Counted from the first letter of the stretch, positions 9,975-19,102 are shown. The stretch is DNA of 64,000 bases from Paracoccus salipaludis (GCF_002287065.1 NZ_NSJZ01000003.1:186001-250000), one strand, 5' to 3'. Numbers and translations are program-made. The notes: generated from the sequence alone by a model not told the origin.

Positions 9975-10435
9975 GCGTTCAGCAGGACAGCCCGTCCGGG
10001 GCGAAGCAGAAGGCGGCGGGGATCGACGTTGCCTTCCGGCTCTTCCTCGATGGGGTCGTCGGCGAACAGCCTGACCATCTTGCGCGCGCAAAGGACGTGA
10101 CCCGCCCCCAGCAGCACGACGAAGCCCAGCTTGGCGGTGAACCAGGGTGCATAGGTTTCGCGCAGGAAGATCAGCGCCGTCCCCGAGACGATCGCCACCA
10201 CCGCGGCGGGCGAAACCAGCCCGATATGCAGGGTCCGCGCCGTGGCGTGCAGGCGGTGCAGCGCGTTCCGGCCGCCGCGCCGCCTGATCCCGTCGCGCTG
10301 CGCCATCAGCCAGGGCAGGCCGATCAGCCCTCCGACCCAGAGCGCGATGGCGCCGACATGAAGGAACTTGATGGCCGCGAGGAAGGCTTCGGAGGTGACG
10401 GCGCCTGTGATGACGTCGGACAGGGTCGCAATCAC
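9971..10435 (-). CDS. CopD-like four-helix membrane protein, possibly C-terminally altered
   Basis: A 154-residue membrane protein with about four hydrophobic segments and a CopD-superfamily look (AIKFLHVGAIALWVGGLIGLP, then LHIGLVSPAAVVAIVSG). Such genes can accompany ctaG and fused cox genes, where a role in heme or copper handling is presumed. It starts with GTG overlapping the ctaG stop as GTGA. The last residues (LLRPGRAVLLNA) run into the oxidase remnant, and its stop TGA overlaps that remnant's first codon, so its own C-terminus may have been created by the deletion. Function in the absence of the oxidase is doubtful. Confidence 0.6.
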   Translation of the reverse strand: MIATLSDVITGAVTSEAFLAAIKFLHVGAIALWVGGLIGLPWLMAQRDGIRRRGGRNALHRLHATARTLHIGLVSPAAVVAIVSGTALIFLRETYAPWFTAKLGFVVLLGAGHVLCARKMVRLFADDPIEEEPEGNVDPRRLLLRPGRAVLLNA

Positions 10436-11171
10436 CGCGCGGGTTCCACCGTCTCGGGCAGGTCATCGGCCAGCCGCGCCGCCTGCCACAGCAGCGCGGC
10501 CATGTAGGGCAGGGCGCCCAGCACCCACATGACAAGCCCGGCAAGCTGCTGGTCCGCCAGCGCGCTCAGGCTCCAGGCCGCGGTGGTCAGAAGATGGGCG
10601 GCGTAAAGCGGCTGGCCCGCAAACAGGATGATCGCGCCCAGAAGACCCATCTGCAGGAAGGTGCCTCCTGCGGCGATGACGGCCGCGCCACGGTCGGGCA
10701 CCAGCACGCACAGCCAGACGGCCGCGGCGCTTCCCGCCAGCGTGGCCTGCATCAGCCAGTATCCCGGCGTGGTGGACAGCGCCCAGGCATAGGGGCCGGG
10801 CGCGTGCCACGCCCACATCGCCCCCGCGTGCAGCAGAACAGCCGCGCTTGGGCCAAGAATCCGCAGGCGCTGTCGCCGCCCAGGGGTCAGCCCCGCCAGG
10901 GGAAGGGGCACGATGGCCGCGCTCAGCAGGACATGGTGAACAACGCGCGCCGAGAACAGCGCCGAGGTGAGGTTGCAGAGCGGCGAGACGAAGACCAGCA
11001 CCGCCAATGCCCAGGCCGTCCATCCGGGGACGCGGCCTTGCCGGCGCAGCAGCAGCCCGGCCCAGAGGGCCAGCGCGGCAAGAAGAAGGGGGTCAGGGTT
11101 CCACGCCCCCGCAAGGGTCGCCCTGCATGGGCCCAGCCCAGGACAAGAAAGGCATGAGCGGGAAGAACCAT
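10432..11171 (-). pseudogene. ctaG: ctaG, caa3-type cytochrome oxidase assembly factor, frameshifted
   Basis: The main frame encodes membrane helices with the CtaG hallmark FVSPLCNLTSALFSARVVHH. Homology extends upstream of its first possible start (a TTG at 11007) through WNPDPLLLAALALWAG, but no ATG or GTG lies in that frame before the fabH stop. A second frame from ATG 11171 encodes the expected N-terminus (MVLPAHAFLVLGWAHAGRPLRG). Adding one base to the five-C run at 11106-11110 joins the two frames precisely as RPLRG-AWNPDP and gives about 246 residues. I therefore read this as a one-base deletion in a homopolymer. A sequencing error is the main alternative, but the truncated oxidase downstream makes decay plausible. 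Confidence 0.7.
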
Positions 11172-11229
11172 GTGCCTGCAGGCAGGTTCCGGTCCCCGCG
11201 AGGGACAGGCGCCGGCTGCGCCGTGTGCC

Positions 11230-12204
11230 CTACCAGCGCAGGACGACGCTGCCCCAGCTCATGCCGCCGCCGATGGCCTCGGTCACGATCACGTCGCCCG
11301 GCTTGAACTTGCCCTGCGTGTCCGCAACCGACAGCGCCAGCGGGATCGAGGCGGCCGAGGTATTGCCGTGGTCCGCGACCGTCAGCACCACCTTGTCCAT
11401 CGGCAACTGCATCTTCTGCGCAGTGCCCGCGATGATCCGCAGGTTGGCCTGGTGCGGAACCAGCCAGTCGATGTCGCCGGGCGTCAACCCGGCCTTGTCC
11501 AGCACCCGCTTGGCGGTGCCCGCCAGCTTTTCGACCGCGTGCCGGAAGACGAGGTTCCCCTGCATCCGCAGGAAGCCCACCGTGCCGGTCCGGCTGACGC
11601 CCCCGTCCACGTAAAGCAGTTCGCGCAGGTTGCCGTCACTGTTGAGGTCGGTCGCCAGAACACCGCGGTCGTCGCTGGTGCCCTCGCCTTCGACGGCCTC
11701 GAGGATCACCGCGCCCGCGCCGTCGCCGAACAGGACGCAGGTCCCGCGGTCGGTCCAGTCCATGATGCGGCTGAAGGTTTCGGCGCCGATGACCAGCACG
11801 CGGTCCGCCTGGCCCGAACGGATCAGCCCGTCGGCATTGGCCAGCGCGAAGACGAAGCCCGCGCAGACCGCCTGGATGTCATAGGCAAAGCCGCGCTGCA
11901 TTCCTAGGCCCGCCTGCACGATGGTGGCGGTGGCCGGGAAGGTCAGGTCGGGGGTCGAGGTCGCAACGACGATCGCGTTCAGGTCCTCGGCCACCATGCC
12001 CGCGCGTTCCAGCGCCTGGCGGGCGGCGGCGATGGCCAGGTCCGAGGTGAACTCGCCTTCGGCCGCGAAATGCCGGCGCTCGATCCCCGTGCGCGAGCGG
12101 ATCCACTCGTCCGTGGTGTCCAGCATCGATTCGAAATAGCTGTTCTCGACCACGCGTTCGGGCAGGTAATGCCCCGTGCCCCGCACCACCGACCGCCGCA
12201 TCAT
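11230..12204 (-). CDS. fabH: 3-oxoacyl-ACP synthase III
   Basis: Condenses acetyl-CoA with malonyl-ACP to start fatty-acid synthesis. The 324-residue thiolase-fold protein has the catalytic triad Cys114 (YDIQAVCAGFVFA), His251 (VPHQANLR) and Asn281 (DHGNTSAASIP), and the GDGAGAVILE segment. The first ATG overlaps the plsX stop as ATGA, so the two are translationally coupled; a second ATG follows immediately. In many alphaproteobacteria ihfA comes next, but here the decayed ctaG region follows. Confidence 0.97.
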   Translation of the reverse strand: MMRRSVVRGTGHYLPERVVENSYFESMLDTTDEWIRSRTGIERRHFAAEGEFTSDLAIAAARQALERAGMVAEDLNAIVVATSTPDLTFPATATIVQAGLGMQRGFAYDIQAVCAGFVFALANADGLIRSGQADRVLVIGAETFSRIMDWTDRGTCVLFGDGAGAVILEAVEGEGTSDDRGVLATDLNSDGNLRELLYVDGGVSRTGTVGFLRMQGNLVFRHAVEKLAGTAKRVLDKAGLTPGDIDWLVPHQANLRIIAGTAQKMQLPMDKVVLTVADHGNTSAASIPLALSVADTQGKFKPGDVIVTEAIGGGMSWGSVVLRW

Positions 12205-13310
12205 GCACCTGCCTGCCTGGTGCCCTGGGCGACCTCGGCCTGTTCGTTGGCCTGCGCCACGCGGGCGGCCAGCCTGTCCTGGAAACCCGACTGCGCCAGC
12301 TTGAAGGCCAGCTTGATCGCGGCGGAAACCCCGGTCGCGTCGGCCGAGCCGTGGGACTTGACCACCGTGCCGTTCAGCCCGAGGAACACGCCCCCGTTCA
12401 CGCGACGGGGGTCGATGCGTTTCTGCAGCCGCTTCAGCGAGGTCATGGCGAGAACGGCGGCGAACTTGGACATGATGGAATTGGCAAAGGCGTCCTTGAG
12501 GAAGTCGCCGACCAGCTTGGCCGTCCCCTCGCCGGTCTTCAACGCGATATTGCCGGTGAAGCCGTCGGTCACGATCACATCCACGCGGGCGCTCATCAGG
12601 TCGCTGCCCTCGACGAAGCCGACATATTCGGCATTCGCGTTCCCGGCGGCGGCGGCGATCAGCACGTGGGCTTCCTTCAGCTCGGGACGGCCCTTGTGGT
12701 CCTCTGTCCCGACGTTCAGCAGGCCGATCCGGGGGCGCTGCAGCCCAAGGCCGTTGCGGGCGTAGGAAGCGCCCATCATCGCATATTGCAGCAGGTCGGT
12801 CGCGTCCGCCTTGATGTCGGCGCCCACGTCCAGGATCACGTTGAATCCCTGCGGGCCGCGCGACGGCCACAGCACCGCGATGGCGGGCCGGTTCACGCCC
12901 GGCAGCTTGCGCAGGCGCAGCGTGGACAGCGCCATCAGCGCGCCGGTATTGCCGCAGCTGACGGCCACGGTCGCCTCGCCCGCGCGGACGGATTCGATGG
13001 CCGACCACATCGAGGTGTCCTGCGCCTGCCGGATCACCTGCGCGGGCTTGTCGTCCATCGTCACGACGCCGGGGGCGTTGCGGATGTCGCAACGGTCCGC
13101 CAGCCCCTTGCGCCGCGAGATCATGCGGCGCAGCTCATCCTCGGGGCCGTGGACGATGAAGCGGATGTCAGGGTTCTTTTCGGCGCTCTTCTCGATGCCC
13201 GCGACGACGGCGGCAGGGCCGCGGTCCCCGCCCATCGCATCGACCGAAATCACCACCGGGCCTGTTACGCCGGGGCGCGACGGGTCTGCCTTGGAAAGCG
13301 AGGTCGTCAT
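12201..13310 (-). CDS. plsX: Phosphate acyltransferase PlsX
   Basis: Makes acyl-phosphate from acyl-ACP for the PlsY step of phospholipid synthesis. The 369-residue protein carries the family start ISVDAMGGDRGPAAVVAGI, the AVSCGNTGALMALS segment and a conserved GASYARNGLGLQRPRIGLLNVGTE-type core (about residues 183-206). It sits between rpmF and fabH as in most proteobacteria, linking envelope-lipid supply to ribosome-protein expression. There are about 21 bp between rpmF and plsX. Confidence 0.97.
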   Translation of the reverse strand: MTTSLSKADPSRPGVTGPVVISVDAMGGDRGPAAVVAGIEKSAEKNPDIRFIVHGPEDELRRMISRRKGLADRCDIRNAPGVVTMDDKPAQVIRQAQDTSMWSAIESVRAGEATVAVSCGNTGALMALSTLRLRKLPGVNRPAIAVLWPSRGPQGFNVILDVGADIKADATDLLQYAMMGASYARNGLGLQRPRIGLLNVGTEDHKGRPELKEAHVLIAAAAGNANAEYVGFVEGSDLMSARVDVIVTDGFTGNIALKTGEGTAKLVGDFLKDAFANSIMSKFAAVLAMTSLKRLQKRIDPRRVNGGVFLGLNGTVVKSHGSADATGVSAAIKLAFKLAQSGFQDRLAARVAQANEQAEVAQGTRQAGA

Positions 13311-13331
13311 CGCACCCTGCGATCAGCGCAA

Positions 13332-13538
13332 TCAGGCCGCGTCGTCGTCCAGGTCGACGTCGTTCGCCTGGGCGACGACTTCACGGTCAGCATAGTGACC
13401 GCAGGAGGGGCAGACGTGGTGCGGGCGCTTCAGTTCGCCGCAGTTGGTGCATTCGTTGGGGTTACCGGCGACCAGCGCGTCATGCGAACGGCGCATGTTG
13501 CGGCGGGACCGGGTAACTCGGTTCTGAGGGACGGCCAT
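13332..13538 (-). CDS. rpmF: 50S ribosomal protein L32
   Basis: Small zinc-binding protein of the large ribosomal subunit. The 68 residues start [22 protein letters not shown] and contain the C-x2-C ... C-x2-C zinc ribbon (CTNC and CPSC), so this is the zinc-containing form. The acidic tail (DVDLDDDAA) is common in alphaproteobacteria. It lies between the DUF177 gene and plsX. Confidence 0.98.
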   Translation of the reverse strand: MAVPQNRVTRSRRNMRRSHDALVAGNPNECTNCGELKRPHHVCPSCGHYADREVVAQANDVDLDDDAA

Positions 13539-13671
13539 GGGACAACCTTCGGTGGCAGGGGGTCGGGTGAGTCCTCATCCCGACCCGTTCGTGTTTCGGA
13601 TCGAACCGCGCAGATACGGCACAAAGCCGCGTTCCGCAAGGGCAAAGGCCCCTGCGTTGTCCGGACGTGGC

Positions 13672-14202
13672 CTAATTGTCCTTGCGTTGCAACAGATCCG
13701 CAAGTCCCTGGAACGGTCGCCGCGCGCCCTCGTCCCCGTCCCCGTCGGGATCGACAGCCGCGTCGGGCAGCTCGGCGTCATCGCAGCGGGGGTAGGGGGG
13801 CAGGGCCAGCGCAAGCGCCTCGACCAGCACGGCGCCCGCGTCGATGGTGGGCCCGAGCGGCTCGATCTCGTCGTCGGGCATCTCGACCTCGTCGCCCTCG
13901 GGGGTCGAGGCCCAGGGCGAATAAACGCGGCGCACCGGCTCGTCGATGGCGGTTCGCACGGGGGCGAGCGTGACCACGCAGGCCTGCTGGACCCGCGCGG
14001 TCAGGCGGCCCTCCAGCAGCCAGGCGTCGTTCGGCGCGGCGGTGATCGTGCCGGTCAGCCGGACCTCGGGCGGGGCGGTCAGGTCCAGCGCGGCCGCGAT
14101 CCGGGCGCGGGCCTCGTCGTCGGGGGACAGGTCCACGGGGTTGGGGCGGCGCGGGTTCAGCTGCGACACGCGCAGCGCATGGGTGAAGGGTGCAGAAGAC
14201 AT
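13672..14202 (-). CDS. DUF177/YceD family protein
   Basis: A 176-residue cytoplasmic protein of the YceD family, whose gene almost always lies next to rpmF. In other bacteria and plants the family is linked to 23S rRNA accumulation. The RVQQACVVTLAPVRTAIDEPVRR segment (residues about 78-100) carries the conserved cysteine, followed by a long acidic region (EGDEVEMPDDEIEPLG). The ATG at 14202 follows AAGGCAAGG. It is divergent from the BamE-like lipoprotein gene across about 200 bp. Confidence 0.85.
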   Translation of the reverse strand: MSSAPFTHALRVSQLNPRRPNPVDLSPDDEARARIAAALDLTAPPEVRLTGTITAAPNDAWLLEGRLTARVQQACVVTLAPVRTAIDEPVRRVYSPWASTPEGDEVEMPDDEIEPLGPTIDAGAVLVEALALALPPYPRCDDAELPDAAVDPDGDGDEGARRPFQGLADLLQRKDN

Positions 14203-14405
14203 GACCTTGCCTTGTCGGGCAGGCATCCCGGAGGATGCGTTTGCGGGACGGGGCGCCTGTGCCCCGATGTTCTTGAGCGGCGTGTACGAGTTTGCTAAGC
14301 GGGTCCGGCGCCGTCAACCGGGCCTTCGGGTGCGGAAGGCGGCAGCTAAGAACAAAAGGCCGGACCCTGGCAACGGGCGGGCCTGAACGAGGGGAAGGTG
14401 TCCCG
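14203..14405. promoter_or_regulatory. Divergent promoter region between DUF177-rpmF operon and bamE-like gene
   Basis: This 203-bp noncoding stretch must hold the promoters for both divergent units. I could not identify convincing -35/-10 pairs by eye. A GAGGGGAAGG ribosome-binding site lies just before the plus-strand gene. Confidence 0.4.
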
Positions 14406-14870
14406 ATGTCCATGACCCGGCGGCGGGCGATCGCCTTGGCCCTTGCGGTTCCCATTGTCGCGGCCGCCGGCTGCACCCGGATGTATCGCAACCACGGCCA
14501 CGTCCCGACCGACGACGAGCTTGCCGCCGTGATCGTCGGCCAGACCCGGCGCGACGATCTTGAGGCGCTGGTCGGCCGGCCCGGTTCGCAGGGAGTGCTG
14601 ACCGGATCGAGCTGGTATTACGTCGGCTCGCGCTGGGAGCATTACGCCATGAACGCCCCGCGCGAGATCGACCGCCAGGTCGTCGCCATCAGCTTCGACG
14701 AGGCGGGCGTCGTGACCAATGTCGAGCGCTTCGGGCTGGAACGGGGCCGCATCGTGGTCCTGTCGCGGCGCGTGACCGACAACGGCGTCCAGAGCTCGGG
14801 CCTGCTGCGCCAGCTTCTGGGCAACGTCGGCCGGTTCAACGCCGGAGACGTCCTCGGGCAGGCCGAGTGA
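14406..14870 (+). CDS. bamE: BamE/SmpA-OmlA family outer-membrane lipoprotein
   Basis: Predicted outer-membrane lipoprotein accessory to the BAM beta-barrel assembly machine. The 154-residue precursor has a twin-basic N-region (MSMTRRRA), a hydrophobic stretch and the lipobox VAAAGC, so the mature protein starts at Cys23. The SmpA fold follows: YRNHGHVPTDDELAAVIVGQTRRDDLEALVGRPG, then STWYY-like SSWYYVGSR. The ATG is chosen for the GGGGAAGG site upstream. Location next to DUF177-rpmF is usual in this group. Confidence 0.85.
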   Translation: MSMTRRRAIALALAVPIVAAAGCTRMYRNHGHVPTDDELAAVIVGQTRRDDLEALVGRPGSQGVLTGSSWYYVGSRWEHYAMNAPREIDRQVVAISFDEAGVVTNVERFGLERGRIVVLSRRVTDNGVQSSGLLRQLLGNVGRFNAGDVLGQAE

Positions 14871-14877
14871 TTCGGCC

Positions 14878-15282
14878 TCAGGCCGGAACCTCGGCCCCTT
14901 CCGGGACGAAGCGGATCGCCACGCCGTTGATGCAGTAGCGCAGGCCCGTGGGCGGGGGGCCGTCGGGAAAGACGTGACCCAGGTGTGCGTCGCAGCGTTC
15001 GCAGCGGACTTCGGTGCGGATCATGCCGTGGCTGAGGTCGCGGTGTTCCTCGATATTGCCCGCCGCGCGCGAGAAGCTGGGCCACCCGCAGTGGCTTTCG
15101 AACTTCTGGTCGCCGTCAAAGAGCCTGGCCCCGCAGCAGGCGCAGACATACTGGCCCGGCCCCTTGGGGAAGCCGGGGTGAGAAAAGGGGCGTTCAGTTC
15201 CGGCCTGCCGGGTCACATGATAGGTTGCGGGGTCCAGCAGTTCGCGCCATTCCACGTCGCTGCGGGTGATCTTGTCAGCCAT
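14878..15282 (-). CDS. msrB: Peptide-methionine (R)-S-oxide reductase
   Basis: Repairs oxidised methionine (R-sulfoxide) in proteins. The 134-residue protein has two zinc-binding CxxC pairs (CACC, CERC), the FESHCGWPSF segment and the catalytic cysteine in RYCINGVAIRF. The ATG at 15282 (MADKITRSDVEW) matches the family N-terminus; an ATG 18 bp upstream would add MERPPL. No signal peptide, so cytoplasmic. It is convergent with the BamE-like gene (7 bp apart). Confidence 0.95.
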   Translation of the reverse strand: MADKITRSDVEWRELLDPATYHVTRQAGTERPFSHPGFPKGPGQYVCACCGARLFDGDQKFESHCGWPSFSRAAGNIEEHRDLSHGMIRTEVRCERCDAHLGHVFPDGPPPTGLRYCINGVAIRFVPEGAEVPA

Positions 15283-15421
15283 GAGGGGCGGCCTTTCCAT
15301 TGCGGTTCCCCCTCAACTTAGGGCGGGATCGCGCCGGGGCAAGCGCGTGGCCGGGCGGGAACGTCGTCCGCACGCGGACGTTAAATCACGCGGGGGAACC
15401 CGCCATCGGGGAACGGGCGTC

Positions 15422-16171
15422 ATGCCGGAGTTGCGCAGGGGCCGCTACAGCGTGCGCTTCGCCCAGGGCGAGGAGGATCTGCGCGCCGCCCAGCGCCTGC
15501 GCTGGCTGTGCTTCATCGGGCAGCGGACCGGGCGGGAGGACGCCGATGCGCTGGACAGGGACGCACTGGACGACATCTGCCGCCATGTCCTGATCGAGGA
15601 CATGCGCAGTGGCCGGCTGGTCGCCTGCTTCCGCATGATGCACCTTTCCTCGGGTGCCGAGATCGACCGCAGCTATTCCGCGCAGTACTACGACCTCGAG
15701 GGCCTGCGCGGTTTCCCTGGTCCGATGGTCGAGGTCGGCCGCTTCTGCGTCCGCCCCGCCCATTCCGACCCCGACATCCTGCGCGCGGCCTGGGCCTCGC
15801 TGACCCGCCACGTGGACGAGACGGGGGCCGAACTGCTGTTCGGCTGTTCGTCCTTCCTGGGAACCGATGCCGCCGGCTACGAGGATGCCTTTGCCATGCT
15901 GCGCGAGCGCCACCTTGCGCCCCCGCGTTGGCGCCCCCGCGTCAAGGCGCCCGAGGTGGTCCGCTTCGCCCCGCTCACGGACCAGCCTGACGCCGGGCGG
16001 GCCATGGCCGGGATGCCGCCCCTGCTGCGGAGCTATCTGATGATGGGGGGCTGGGTCAGCGACCACGCGGTCATGGACCGCAAGCTGAACACCATGCATG
16101 TCTTCACGGGCCTCGAGGTCAGGTCCATCCCGCCCGCCCGCGCCCGCACCCTGCGGCAACTGGCGGGTTAG
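15422..16171 (+). CDS. olsB: Ornithine-acyl-ACP N-acyltransferase (OlsB)
   Basis: GNAT-fold enzyme that adds a 3-hydroxyacyl chain to ornithine, giving lyso-ornithine lipid. The 249-residue chain matches OlsB/hemolysin-like acyltransferases: RFAQGEEDLRAAQRLRWLCF near the start, EIDRSYSAQYYDL, MVEVGRFCVRP and ELLFGCSSFLGT. No ribosome-binding site is obvious and the start is chosen by homology. The partner O-acyltransferase olsA, which is often adjacent, is absent here. Phosphate-starvation control is known in relatives but no Pho box was recognised. Confidence 0.85.
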   Translation: MPELRRGRYSVRFAQGEEDLRAAQRLRWLCFIGQRTGREDADALDRDALDDICRHVLIEDMRSGRLVACFRMMHLSSGAEIDRSYSAQYYDLEGLRGFPGPMVEVGRFCVRPAHSDPDILRAAWASLTRHVDETGAELLFGCSSFLGTDAAGYEDAFAMLRERHLAPPRWRPRVKAPEVVRFAPLTDQPDAGRAMAGMPPLLRSYLMMGGWVSDHAVMDRKLNTMHVFTGLEVRSIPPARARTLRQLAG

Positions 16172-16185
16172 CCCGAGGGGCCGGA

Positions 16186-16202
16186 CCGGGGCTCCGCCCC
16201 GG
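16186..16202 (+). terminator. GC hairpin after olsB
   Basis: A perfect 7-bp stem CCGGGGC/GCCCCGG with a TCC loop lies 15 bp after the olsB stop. It lacks a clear T-run but sits immediately before the first copy of the intergenic repeat. Confidence 0.45.
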
Positions 16203-16205
16203 ACC

Positions 16206-16234
16206 CCGGGGTATTTGGGTCAGAAAGAAGCCGG
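16206..16234 (+). repeat. Intergenic repeat, copy A
   Basis: Copy of a five-member family. Its core GTATTTGGGTCAGAAAGAAG (16211-16230) is flanked by CCGG on both sides, giving a 4-bp stem around a roughly 21-nt loop. A 23-bp stretch is identical, in opposite orientation, to copy B. Confidence 0.75.
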
Positions 16235-16274
16235 AGGCGTTGCCGCATGATCGGGGCGCCGCTAGAAGCGTCCG

Positions 16275-17402
16275 ATGACCGGATTTTCCTTCACCCTCAA
16301 CGCAACGGACGGGCGCGCCCGCACCGGCGTCATCCAGACGCCGCGCGGCGAGATCCGCACGCCGGCCTTCATGCCCGTGGGCACCGCCGCGACCGTCAAG
16401 GCGATGCTGCCCGAAAGCGTGCGCGCGACGGGGGCCGACATCCTGCTGGGCAACACCTATCACCTGATGCTGCGTCCCGGGGCCGAGCGCATCGCGCGGC
16501 TGGGGGGGCTGCACCGCTTCATGAACTGGGACCGGCCGATCCTGACGGACTCGGGCGGGTTCCAGGTGATGAGCCTGGCCGAACTGCGCAAGCTGACCGA
16601 GGAGGGGGTGACCTTCGCCAGCCACGTCGATGGCTCGCGCCATTTCCTGTCGCCTGAAACCAGCATGGAGATCCAGCGGCTGCTGGGGTCCGACATCGTG
16701 ATGGCCTTCGACGAATGCCCGGCGCTGCCTGCGACGCACGAGCGGCAGGCCGAGGCGATGCGGCTGTCGATGCGCTGGGCGCAGCGGTCGCGGGATGCCT
16801 TCGGCGACCGGCCGGGCCATGCGCTGTTCGGGATCATGCAGGGTGGCGTCGAACGCGACCTGCGGGAGGAAAGCGCCGAGGCCCTGCGCCGGATCGGCTT
16901 TGACGGCTATGCCATCGGCGGGCTGGCGGTGGGCGAGGGGCAGGAGGCGATGTTCGGCGTCCTCGACTATGCGACCGACCTGCTGCCCGAGGACCAGCCG
17001 CGTTACCTGATGGGCGTTGGAAAGCCCGACGACATCGTCGGCGCCGTCCAGCGGGGCGTGGACATGATGGACTGCGTGCTGCCCTCGAGATCGGGGCGGA
17101 CGGGGCAGGCCTGGACGCGGCGGGGGCAGGTCAACATCAAGAACGCCCGCCATGCCGACGATCCGCGGCCGCTGGACGAGCATTGCACCTGTCCCGCATG
17201 CACGGGCTATTCCCGCGCCTATCTGCACCATGTCTTCCGCGCCGGAGAGATGATCTCGGGGATGCTGCTGACCTGGCACAACCTGCATTACTATCAGGAG
17301 ATCATGCAGGGGATGCGGGACGCCATCGCGGGCGGAACGCTGGACGCCTGGGTCGCCACCTTCCACGCCCAACGCGCCGAGGGCGACATTCCGCCGCTTT
17401 AG
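16275..17402 (+). CDS. tgt: Queuine tRNA-ribosyltransferase
   Basis: Exchanges guanine-34 for preQ1 in tRNAs with GUN anticodons. The 375-residue TIM barrel shows [10 protein letters not shown], the recognition segment [14 protein letters not shown], the catalytic region [20 protein letters not shown], and the zinc site CTCPAC followed by a distal His. The family start is [13 protein letters not shown]. It ends overlapping the convergent TRIC gene by 4 bp. queA and the other queuosine genes are not in the window. Confidence 0.97.
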   Translation: MTGFSFTLNATDGRARTGVIQTPRGEIRTPAFMPVGTAATVKAMLPESVRATGADILLGNTYHLMLRPGAERIARLGGLHRFMNWDRPILTDSGGFQVMSLAELRKLTEEGVTFASHVDGSRHFLSPETSMEIQRLLGSDIVMAFDECPALPATHERQAEAMRLSMRWAQRSRDAFGDRPGHALFGIMQGGVERDLREESAEALRRIGFDGYAIGGLAVGEGQEAMFGVLDYATDLLPEDQPRYLMGVGKPDDIVGAVQRGVDMMDCVLPSRSGRTGQAWTRRGQVNIKNARHADDPRPLDEHCTCPACTGYSRAYLHHVFRAGEMISGMLLTWHNLHYYQEIMQGMRDAIAGGTLDAWVATFHAQRAEGDIPPL

Positions 17403-18058
17403 CGGTTGCGCGGCGGACGGGGGCGATAGACCGGCAACTGCCAGCCGAGGATCATGCTGCCGAGCCGCAGGACCAGCGTGACGGCTCCGCCCAGCACCAC
17501 CGCGGCAGAGCGGTCGAGGCCCATCCAGATCAGCGCCGCCGCCGTCAGGGCGCCCCCGAAGGCGGCGGTGACGTAAAGCTCGCCCTGCTTCAGGACCAGC
17601 GGCAGCTCGTTGCCGACGACGTCGCGCATCAGCCCGCCGAAGGTGCCGGTGACAACGCCCATCAGCACCACGATGACGGGCGAGACCCCCGCCTCGAGCG
17701 CGACGCCCACGCCGGCGGGGACGGCCACGGCCAGCGCGAAGGCGTCCAGCCAGCGCAGCCATTGCTGGCGGCTTTCGACCAGGTGCGCCGTCCAGAAGAC
17801 CAGCATCGCGGCCCCCGCCGCCAGAAGGATCAGCGAGGGTCGGTCCACCCAGAAGACCGTCGCGCGGTTCAGGATCAGGTCGCGCAGCGTCCCCCCGCCG
17901 ACGGCCGTCATCGTCGCCATGAAGATGAAGCCCACGGGGTCGAGCTGCAGGCGGCTGGCGACCAGCGCCCCCGTCAGCGCAAAGACCAGCGCCGAGGCAT
18001 AGTCCAGCAGCCAGACCAGCGCGGGCAGGCTTGCCCCGAGGGCGAGCCCCTCGGTCAC
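17399..18058 (-). CDS. TRIC/YadS-type cation channel family protein
   Basis: A 219-residue inner-membrane protein with about seven hydrophobic segments, made of two homologous halves, each carrying the family glycine-rich motif: [11 protein letters not shown] and [19 protein letters not shown]. Bacterial relatives form trimeric monovalent-cation channels. It starts with GTG overlapping the rnhA stop as GTGA, so translation is coupled to RNase H, an arrangement without an obvious functional reason. The start is supported by that overlap and by the family length. Confidence 0.88.
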   Translation of the reverse strand: MTEGLALGASLPALVWLLDYASALVFALTGALVASRLQLDPVGFIFMATMTAVGGGTLRDLILNRATVFWVDRPSLILLAAGAAMLVFWTAHLVESRQQWLRWLDAFALAVAVPAGVGVALEAGVSPVIVVLMGVVTGTFGGLMRDVVGNELPLVLKQGELYVTAAFGGALTAAALIWMGLDRSAAVVLGGAVTLVLRLGSMILGWQLPVYRPRPPRNR

Positions 18059-18504
18059 TTGAAGGGCGCCATGCCGGCGCGGGCGAGTTCGTCGGCGCGT
18101 TCGTTTTCCGGGTGCCCGGCATGGCCCTTGATCCAAGCCCAGGTGACCTGGTGGCGGTTGCGCGCCTGGTCCAGCCGCTGCCACAGGTCGGCGTTCTTCA
18201 CGGGCTTCCGGTCGGCGGTCTTCCAGCCGTTCCGCTTCCAGCCGTGGATCCAGCCGGTGACGCCGTTCTTCACATAGGCCGAATCGGTGGTGATGGTGAT
18301 GGTCGTGGGGCGGCTCAGTGCCTCGAGCGCCGAGATGGCGGCCATCAGCTCCATCCGGTTGTTGGTGGTCGCGGGCTCGCCGCCGGATAGCTCTCGCTCC
18401 TTCACGACCGTGTCGCCGTCCAGCGCGCGCATCAGCACACCCCAGCCGCCGGGGCCGGGATTGCCGCTGCAGGCGCCGTCGGTCCAGGCGAAAAGCTCAG
18501 CCAT
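18055..18504 (-). CDS. rnhA: Ribonuclease HI
   Basis: Degrades the RNA strand of RNA-DNA hybrids (Okazaki primers, R-loops). The 149-residue protein shows the DEDD active site: Asp in [18 protein letters not shown], Glu in [10 protein letters not shown], Asp in [14 protein letters not shown] and the late Asp in NERADELAR, with the basic handle [14 protein letters not shown]. Start ATG at 18504 lies inside the end of the upstream GST gene (8-bp overlap). Confidence 0.97.
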   Translation of the reverse strand: MAELFAWTDGACSGNPGPGGWGVLMRALDGDTVVKERELSGGEPATTNNRMELMAAISALEALSRPTTITITTDSAYVKNGVTGWIHGWKRNGWKTADRKPVKNADLWQRLDQARNRHQVTWAWIKGHAGHPENERADELARAGMAPFK

Positions 18505-19102
18505 GAAGGCCCACGTAGCCGGGCAGGCGGGCAATCCGCTCAAGCCAGCGGCCGATCCCGGGAAAGCGGGCCATGTCGAAGCCACCCCGGTCGGCCGCCG
18601 TGTGGGTGTAGGCATGCAAACTGATGTCGGCGAGGGTCGGTCCGTCCCCGACCAGCCAGTCATGGGCGGCAAGCCGCGCCTCCATCCGGTCCAGGGCCGC
18701 ATGGCCGCGGTCGAGCAGGTCGGCCATCCGCTCGGGCGTGGCCTGGGCCGCGCGTTCGGGATAGACGCGCAGCGCGGCGCGGACGGCGATCACGGGCTCG
18801 TGGCTGTATTGTTCCCAGAACATCCAGCCCAGCATCTGCGCCCGCAGGACGGCATCGGACGGAACGAAGCGGGTGCCTTCGCCCAGGAACCACAGGATCG
18901 CGTTGGATTCGGGCAAAAGCGTGCCGTCGTCCAGTTCCAGCACCGGCGCCTTGCCGAAGGGAAGCCGCCCTTCGGCCCTTGCCTCGGCCAGTTCGGCCGA
19001 TCCGTTCTCGACATCCCGGATGTCGAGCCGAAGCCCCAGCAGGGCCGCAAGCAGCCGCACCTTGTAGCTGTTGCCGGAGGACGGCATGGAATAAAGCTTC
19101 AT
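18497..19102 (-). CDS. Glutathione S-transferase family protein
   Basis: A 201-residue cytosolic GST-fold protein, distinct from the one at 5.3-5.9 kb. The N-terminal thioredoxin domain starts [23 protein letters not shown] with a Ser-rich active-site loop (PSSGNS), and [16 protein letters not shown] supplies the glutathione gamma-glutamyl contact. It leads a minus-strand group GST-rnhA-TRIC with overlapping ends. Substrate unknown. Confidence 0.9.
   Translation of the reverse strand: MKLYSMPSSGNSYKVRLLAALLGLRLDIRDVENGSAELAEARAEGRLPFGKAPVLELDDGTLLPESNAILWFLGEGTRFVPSDAVLRAQMLGWMFWEQYSHEPVIAVRAALRVYPERAAQATPERMADLLDRGHAALDRMEARLAAHDWLVGDGPTLADISLHAYTHTAADRGGFDMARFPGIGRWLERIARLPGYVGLHG

Noticed and set aside
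10463..11023. Alternative minus-strand frame overlapping ctaG
   Set aside because: It lacks membrane segments and homology; the CtaG hallmark motif lies in the other frame.
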